Shown piece after piece: positions 58,636 through 64,000 of a stretch of 64,000 nucleotides of DNA (positions are counted from its first letter, which is position 1; every line of letters starts with the position of its first letter). The notes below the pieces were generated by a model. That model was given only the letters and a program-made list of their open reading frames with translations, did no database searches and was not told where the DNA came from. The position numbers and the translations under genes are program-made. The stretch is from Labia minor (taxonomy: Eukaryota > Arthropoda > Insecta > Dermaptera > Spongiphoridae), in the NCBI GenBank assembly GCA_963082975.1, contig OY720345.1:79763034-79827033 (forward strand), in the 5' to 3' direction.

Positions 58636-59112
58636 AAAATAGGCCTAATAATGAAGACTAAAGGTTTTCTTTCATTATTTCTTATATACTTAATAGTTTT
58701 ATATTTAAATTTCTGATTTATTCAACTTAATATTTATATTAACTAATTTATTTGGTCAATTAATAACTACATTATTACCAATTTTCTATTTACTTTTAAG
58801 AATTTTATCCTTTTATTATTCATGTTCGTTTATTTGTTATTTATTTATACAAACTAAAATATGTCAAAAGATTCTTTACCAATCTATAATAGTAAATAAA
58901 AAATAAATTTTATAAAAATTCCTTTTTAATTTTTTCACGAGAATTTAATTATTCTATTATATTGATTGTATATAATATATTTTATATTGTAACCCCCGCT
59001 CCTTTGCTCAATTTTGTGTCAGGATGGCTCTACAGAGGGGAACGGGAAATATTTTATTCGATTATAAATTAAACTAAAATTCCTAATTTCACAATATGAA
59101 CTTAACAATTTA
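58636..59112. other. Conserved 3' flank of zinc-finger paralog 3
   Basis: Matches the other two 3' flanks until about 59112 (CACAATATGAACTTAACAAT), where similarity stops; this is the right boundary of the triplicated unit. Confidence 0.75.
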
Positions 59113-60094
59113 ACTATTGAATGTTTCCATTAAACTCACTTTTAATAACAAAAATATCTCAAATGTCTCTCTTATATTAAAATGTTTCATTTAAAAATAA
59201 ATATATAATTATATATTTCCAATTTTTTAAGTAAAAAAAGAACTCTTTTTTGGGATTCCATTTGGTTATAATATAATTGATTGAATATAATTGAAAATCT
59301 GATTTATGAATTTAATTTGACTTTGTTTTTATTGTCACGGCAACACTTCTCAGGAGCCATACCTGTGCATGAATGTTTATTGTTAATTTAACCATAACAA
59401 AACAATCTTAAAATTAAACAATTTACGCCCATTACACAATATTTATTTTTTTTTATATATTATATACTTACGAGCATATATAGAAATGATATCACCTTCA
59501 TTGAGCATTGTTAAATGTAATTTTAGTTATTGTTCACTTTATCATATGAATGATGGATTAGGATAAAACTTTACCAGTGGATTCCTTTTCTAATTGGAAG
59601 AAACTTTCCTCAGGCAATATATGTTGGACGCTTCTAGTTTGCGAGATGAAAAGTAATATATATATAACTCCTTACAATAATCTTAATTGACCTAATTTGA
59701 CCTATAAAGAAATTTCATTTTTGGAGCAATTTTCTCAGACACACTTTGAATTTATACTTAAGAAACAAACTGACATTCACAAATCAAAATTTGAAAATAC
59801 CATGTATATATTTTCTTTATAATAATTATTTTAAAGTAGTTATATTTTCGTATTAATTTACTTATAATACTTTTAATTTTATTTATATATAAAAAATATT
59901 ATATATTACAGTTTGATCATTATTAGTTATCTTAAAAAAATAATTTTCAAATATACCTAAAATCAATAATTTTAATTTTTAATAAATTATATTTAATCTT
60001 AACGATTAACGGTAACAAAAATATTTCTACTACTCTAAATAAATCCAATTATAACATTCACATCTTTTCTCATAAAAAGAAAATTTTAAATTTA
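59113..60094. other. Intergenic, no gene seen
   Basis: AT-rich. 59550-59650 contains a fragment of the fold-back MITE found at 22751 (GGATAAAACTTTACCAGTGG). No coding frame supported. Confidence 0.5.
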
Positions 60095-60690
60095 TTCTTA
60101 TGAGATATGCAGTCCAAAGTTGTTGATATTCTTTCGTTGTATTTATCATATCAGAAGATTCTAGTATACCTCCCCACGACAGCTAGATCAGCACCTTTTT
60201 CAATAATAACATTGAGAAGGGAATTATACTGTTGACCTAGATGATCTTTTTTATTATCTAGTTGTACTCCGGGAATAAGACGAATATCTGCAGACCCATC
60301 TTTTTCTAAAGGACTTTGACATACTAATCCAGAAACGGCGTCATTATGCAAAAGTGACAAAGAAACAACTTCTAAAAATAATAATGATATAACATTTTTA
60401 GTAAAATATTGCGCTTATATCTTAAGAAGAACTTTAATATTATTCACCATTACTTTAACTATCAATAAGTAAATTTCCCTTTGAGCTCATTTTTGTTAAA
60501 AGGAAGAGCCCCTGTGCTTGTGAAGGCTCCGGCATATCTTCACCGGGTAACGCATGAACTGTTACTAAATGAGCCCAACGTTTAATTCATTCCCATCGAC
60601 GTCTAACAGTATGTCCTATGTCGGCGATTTTTCGATCTTCCATTATTAAAAAATCATAAATTTGAGACATTCTAGAAATAATTCAAGAAA
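60095..60690 (-). pseudogene. UMPS: UMPS pseudogene (orotidine-5'-phosphate decarboxylase part)
   Basis: Read on the minus strand, the first block has YDFLIMEDRKIADIGHTV, the decarboxylase active-site region (Asp-Lys-Asp of DRKxADIG), then AHLVTVHALPGEDM and LLTKMSSKGNLLID. A second block has AVSGLVCQSPL, IRLIPGVQLDNKKDHLGQQY and GADLAVVGR, and after a one-base frame break GILESSDMINTTKEYQQLW, the UMPS C-terminus. UMPS makes UMP from orotate in pyrimidine synthesis. Defects: an in-frame TGA at 60587-60589 with neighbouring residues missing, disruption at or near a former intron (about 60370-60470), and the frame break near 60170. The phosphoribosyltransferase half is absent. The retained intron-like stretch argues for a partial genomic duplication and not a processed copy. 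A functional UMPS is presumably elsewhere. Confidence 0.8.
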
Positions 60691-60945
60691 TAAATTATAT
60701 ATATATATATTTATGAAAAACAAGGATATTTAATTCTGTAAGGGGAGGGCCCACGTTCGGGATGCCAATCTGGAAGAGGAGTAGGTCCCTTACAAGGAGA
60801 GGGGAAGGAATATATATATATATATATATTTATGATATATTTATGAAAAACAAGGATATTTAATTCTATAAGGGGAGGGCCCACGTTCGGGATACCAATC
60901 TGGAAGAGGAGTAGGTTCCTTACAAGGAGAGGGGAAGAGGGAGGG
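60691..60945. repeat. Two tandem copies of a TA-microsatellite plus GGGCCCACGTTCGGGAT unit
   Basis: Each unit is a TA run, TTTATGAAAAACAAGGATAT, then a 58-bp core beginning TGTAAGGG (TATAAGGG in copy 2) and ending CCCTTACA (TCCTTACA in copy 2), then AGGAGAGGGGAAG. The core has TG...CA ends and a central CCCACGTTCGGGATGCCA that resembles an LTR/primer-binding junction in reverse, so an old LTR-element remnant is possible. Confidence 0.65.
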
Positions 60946-60988
60946 AAAATATGATGTGAGAGAGAGAAAAATGGACTTTATGGAATGG

Positions 60989-61222
60989 AATAAATTTAAG
61001 TAAAAAGAAATCTTTTTTAAAAATACACTTTACTTAAAATTGCACTAAAAAGTAAAAAATAAAATCACTGTAAAGTGTGTGCGCTCAAATTATAATAACA
61101 CTTTGCTTCCATGTGGTGTTATTTGATCGCACACACTTTACAGTGATTTTATTTTTTACTTTTTAGTGCAATTTTAAGTAAAGTGTATTTTTTAAAAAGA
61201 TTTCTTTTTACTTAAATTTATT
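60989..61222. repeat. Long inverted repeat, two 95-bp arms
   Basis: The arm 60989-61083 is the reverse complement of 61128-61222 with about two mismatches around one A/T run; the 44-bp loop is partly paired as well (AATAACAC against GTGTTATT). It would give an almost perfect about 95-bp RNA duplex if transcribed. Likely a fold-back MITE; no clear target duplication. Confidence 0.9.
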
Positions 61223-61371
61223 TTATACTTTTTAGTCGTGTTCAGCGCCTCTAGAACTGCTCGGTTTTCATTTTTTAGGTTTTCTGAGCTCAATACATAC
61301 ACAACAATAAACACTATCAAGGCACTGGAAAGTTAGAATCAAGACTAACTACTAACTTTTTATTTCTGATA

Positions 61372-61379
<8 letters not shown>

Positions 61380-61402
<23 letters not shown>

Positions 61403-62160
61403 AGTGAGCTCGGCGCTGGTCGGACGTGTGGCGCATCGCTTCTGATTCCCATCCGTTTTTCCTTGGGGTATTTGTTAAAACTGGTGGTAAGTTTTACATC
61501 ATTTTACTGAGCTTGAAGTGCTCTTTACAATGGGGCACAGCTGGGATCAATTGCTACCAAGGTGGGCACGATGGAACCTTAATGGGTAATTCTCGGTACT
61601 GAGACTGATGGGTATATGAACCCATTAATAAATATAATTAGTGATAATGATAATGATCATTATTTTAATTTTATTTTTGTCATCTAATTCCGAGTTCAAT
61701 TCAGGGTTCAACGTCCTACCAAGCAAATACTCCACTCCTTCTCCCCCCTCTACCACTCCTGTTTTAAATCCTTTATTTATTTATTTCTATTAATAACTAA
61801 TTCCGATTAATATTTACTAATATTATAAAATAAATAAATAACAATTTCCTTTTTTCCTATCAGTGGCTTGTGGCGGGCGGTTTGTATTGCGCGCTGGGTG
61901 ATCTTACATATTCCCTTGAGGGGCTCATAACTTATGACCATTGGCATCCATGAGGTCACAAGCCATATCTAGTATTGCTTCCACTTACTTGTACTAGATA
62001 TCTTACTTTTATCTTTCCTATCTGGCCTCCCTTGGCCAACTCTTGTTTCTTCCGACCCCGACGCTATTAGGTTTCCCAGGGCTAGGGGTCTTTTCATTTC
62101 TTACTATTTACTTTCTCTTCTCTTAAGCCAACTATGGCGAAACTCAGTAGCGTCTGTTCT
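61380..62160. other. Unclassified, less AT-rich region
   Basis: It starts after a TA/TG microsatellite (61370-61405) and is much richer in G+C than its surroundings (for example GCTCGGCGCTGGTCGGACGT and GGCGGGCGGTTTGTATTGCG). No long frame and no family recognised. Tracts such as CGACGCTATTAGGTTTCCCA look like degraded retroelement UTR. Confidence 0.4.
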
Positions 62161-62430
62161 CCAGGTTATTATTTATTAAAATTATTTATTTGGATATAAA
62201 ACCAACATTTCTGAAAAAAAGTATAATTGATTGTTGAGATGTTAGTTTTCTCTCTGAATAAATAATTTTTCACTTAACTGAAAATTCTTCAATTTAAATT
62301 CAATTCTAAATAAAAACAAAAAAAAAGCGGGCTAGGCACGGTTTAAATTAGTTTGAAATTAGTTTTTTTTCCTCCCTGTTTTTTTTTCGCCACAGATAGC
62401 GCAAAACGCGGTTTCAAAAATTAACATTGA
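62161..62430. repeat. Remnant of the repeat family seen at 47570 and 56280
   Basis: Shares the TTATTTATTTGGATATAAAA / AATAAATAATTTTTCACTTA arrangement and CACAGATAGCG motif with the repeats around the zinc-finger units. Similarity is partial. Confidence 0.4.
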
Positions 62431-62937
62431 GTGTCCAAGTCTGATACGGAATACGGTTGGTCTGTGGTCCTCCCTCCTGCTGTCAGCCATCTCAAATCTA
62501 TCAAGTTACAAAATAATCCGACAGATGACATTGTAATGTCCAACACACAGACCAACAGTTTTAAATGTAAAGAATTTAGAAACAAGAAGTTATCACATTT
62601 GTCACAATTACATTATAATTATATGAAATAAATAAATACAAACAGCTAACATATTTATAAAAAGTTTGTAACAAAAGGTTCTGATCGATATATTTATCGT
62701 TTATTCAACGACATATTTCGATATATTTTATTGTTAATTGTCATTTTTGCTTCCTTTTATATATGCAAAGGACTTTTTTTTAAAAAAATATTTCATAATT
62801 TACTTAAACCTGTGATGTAATATGATAATTTCATTTTCTTATTATTATTATGCAATACAATTAAATTTATTTTTTACTATAAAGTTTAATATTTAAAGTA
62901 ATTAACCAGTTTCCTATTTTCTCTATATTTTTATAAA
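62431..62937. other. Upstream region of the LDAH gene
   Basis: AT-rich. A short frame at 62431-62631 shows no recognisable similarity and is not called. The LDAH promoter is presumed to lie here; no specific site identified. Confidence 0.4.
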
Positions 62938-64000
62938 ATGACCTCCGAAGAAAATTTAAACTTAACTGAAAAAACTTTAAATGCTACTACAGAATATTTA
63001 ATGTTAAATAATTTTTCGACTCGAATTCGATGTTGGGGTGGACATTTTAATCTACCTTTTCCTGAAAATCCAAATCCTTTGGTGCTTTGTTTTACCGGCA
63101 ACCCAGGAGTTACCAGTTATTATCAACCCTTTCTTCGAAATATTCATAAAGAGACTGGATTTCGAATTTGGATTATTTCTCATGCTGGTCATGATGTTCC
63201 GATCGATTCTTCGAAAGAGAATAATAAACCATTATTTTATAATTTAAATGAACAAGTAAACATATTATTAATCTTGTCAGAAAATTTATCGAAAATTAAT
63301 TAATATATTTATAACTAAACAATTCTTAATAAGAATCAATATTATATATTATATTTATATAATTTTAGATTGAACATAAAAGACTTTTTATTAAACAATA
63401 CATTCCAAAAAGAGTTCCTCTACTAATTATTTCTCATAGTATTGGAGCATATATAACGCTTGAACTTCTTAAATCAGATGAACAAATTGCTCAAATGGTA
63501 TATTCATAAATATTTATTAATTTTATTATGATTATTACATATAATTAAACATATTTTCGAATATTAATTTAGGTTAGGAAAGCATATTGTCTTTTTCCAA
63601 CAATAGAAAATATGCGGATATCTCCCAATGGTTATTGGTTTGAAACTTTTGTTAAAAATGTACAATTTTTTGTTATATTTATAACAAGATTATTTTCAAA
63701 TTATATGCCTTTACGATGGAAGCAAATTCTGTTAAAACACTATTTCCACTTTTATAATTATGATGAAAATTTAATTGAATCTACTATAGAGTTGCTACAA
63801 CCATCTGTGTTGAATCAGGTAAGATATTTGACATAATCACAGCTTAAGCATTTTGAATTAATTATTATATACGTATATTTATTCATAAAAATATTAAATA
63901 CATATATATATATATATATATATATAAGTTTAAAGTTTATGTCTATTTAATAAAATTAATTTTGTTAAAAACTCATGACATATTTTTATACACATTACTA
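62938..64000 (+). CDS. LDAH: Lipid droplet-associated hydrolase (LDAH), 5' part
   Basis: Coding exons 62938-63255, 63369-63497 and 63573-63818, all in phase 0, giving 231 residues before the gene leaves the window. This alpha/beta hydrolase family associates with lipid droplets and is linked to cholesterol ester and triglyceride turnover. Visible blocks: LVLCFTGNPGVTSYYQPF (residues 48-65, the oxyanion-side GNPG motif), IISHAGHD (79-86), the nucleophile elbow SHSIGAY with Ser130, and LFPTIENMRISPNG, followed by a hydrophobic segment (FFVIFITRLF) compatible with the family's membrane-binding hairpin. The catalytic Asp and His should lie in exons beyond the right edge. The first in-frame ATG is used; it fits the family N-terminus. 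Confidence 0.92.

Noticed and set aside
61460-61580. Possible spliced-leader RNA gene (exon-like segment followed by GGTAAGTTTT)
   Set aside because: No tandem copies, no convincing Sm site and no matching leader at the 5' ends of genes here; kept only as an unclassified region.

Overview
The window is very AT-rich eukaryotic DNA, probably from an arthropod (likely an insect; the species cannot be told from this sequence). The reasons are small GT-AG introns (mostly 70-150 bp) in animal genes, degenerate mariner, pogo/Tigger, hAT and Transib-like DNA transposons, non-LTR and Ty3/Gypsy-type retroelements, and many short repeats that look like rolling-circle (Helentron-type) non-autonomous elements.

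Host genes, left to right: a minus-strand acidic/lysine-rich AT-hook protein (162-1992); a single-exon C2orf81 homolog (2902-3723); a complete ten-coding-exon ABCF2 gene (4752-7467); a six-exon Nup37 nucleoporin gene (13765-16261); a twelve-exon CCDC50/Ymer-like gene (23914-32728) with a 5.2-kb first intron full of repeats; three tandem two-exon C2H2 zinc-finger paralogs (39760-40782, 48019-49206, 57196-58635); a decayed UMPS (orotidylate decarboxylase part) pseudogene on the minus strand (about 60095-60690); and the first three exons of an LDAH (lipid-droplet-associated hydrolase) gene running off the right edge (from 62938). The host genes look like unrelated housekeeping neighbours, not a pathway cluster.

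Repeat regions: 8.5-13 kb holds a hAT element with a nested Helentron-like element, a small hAT MITE and a mariner relic split by another Helentron-like element. 17.6-21.5 kb holds two Tigger-type relics invaded by the same family. 33.7-39.1 kb is a nest of non-LTR fragments, hAT elements, a PIF/Harbinger fragment and a Transib-like element whose ends match the V(D)J heptamer CACAGTG. 39.1-59.1 kb is the zinc-finger triplication. After the triplication it was invaded by an RTE-like non-LTR element (43060-46938, 13-bp target duplication, 5' inversion) and a Gypsy-type LTR element (49703-54837), itself carrying a 424-bp hAT insertion in its left LTR. 60.7-62.4 kb carries tandem and inverted repeats.

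The most interesting signals are: (1) the Transib-like element with RSS-like ends and a perfect CGTCG target duplication; (2) two short-element families (called A and B here) sharing a Helentron/HINE-type architecture, with filled/empty site pairs that indicate insertion at TT with no target duplication; and (3) a young zinc-finger cluster whose scaffold is nearly constant while DNA-contact residues and finger number differ between copies.
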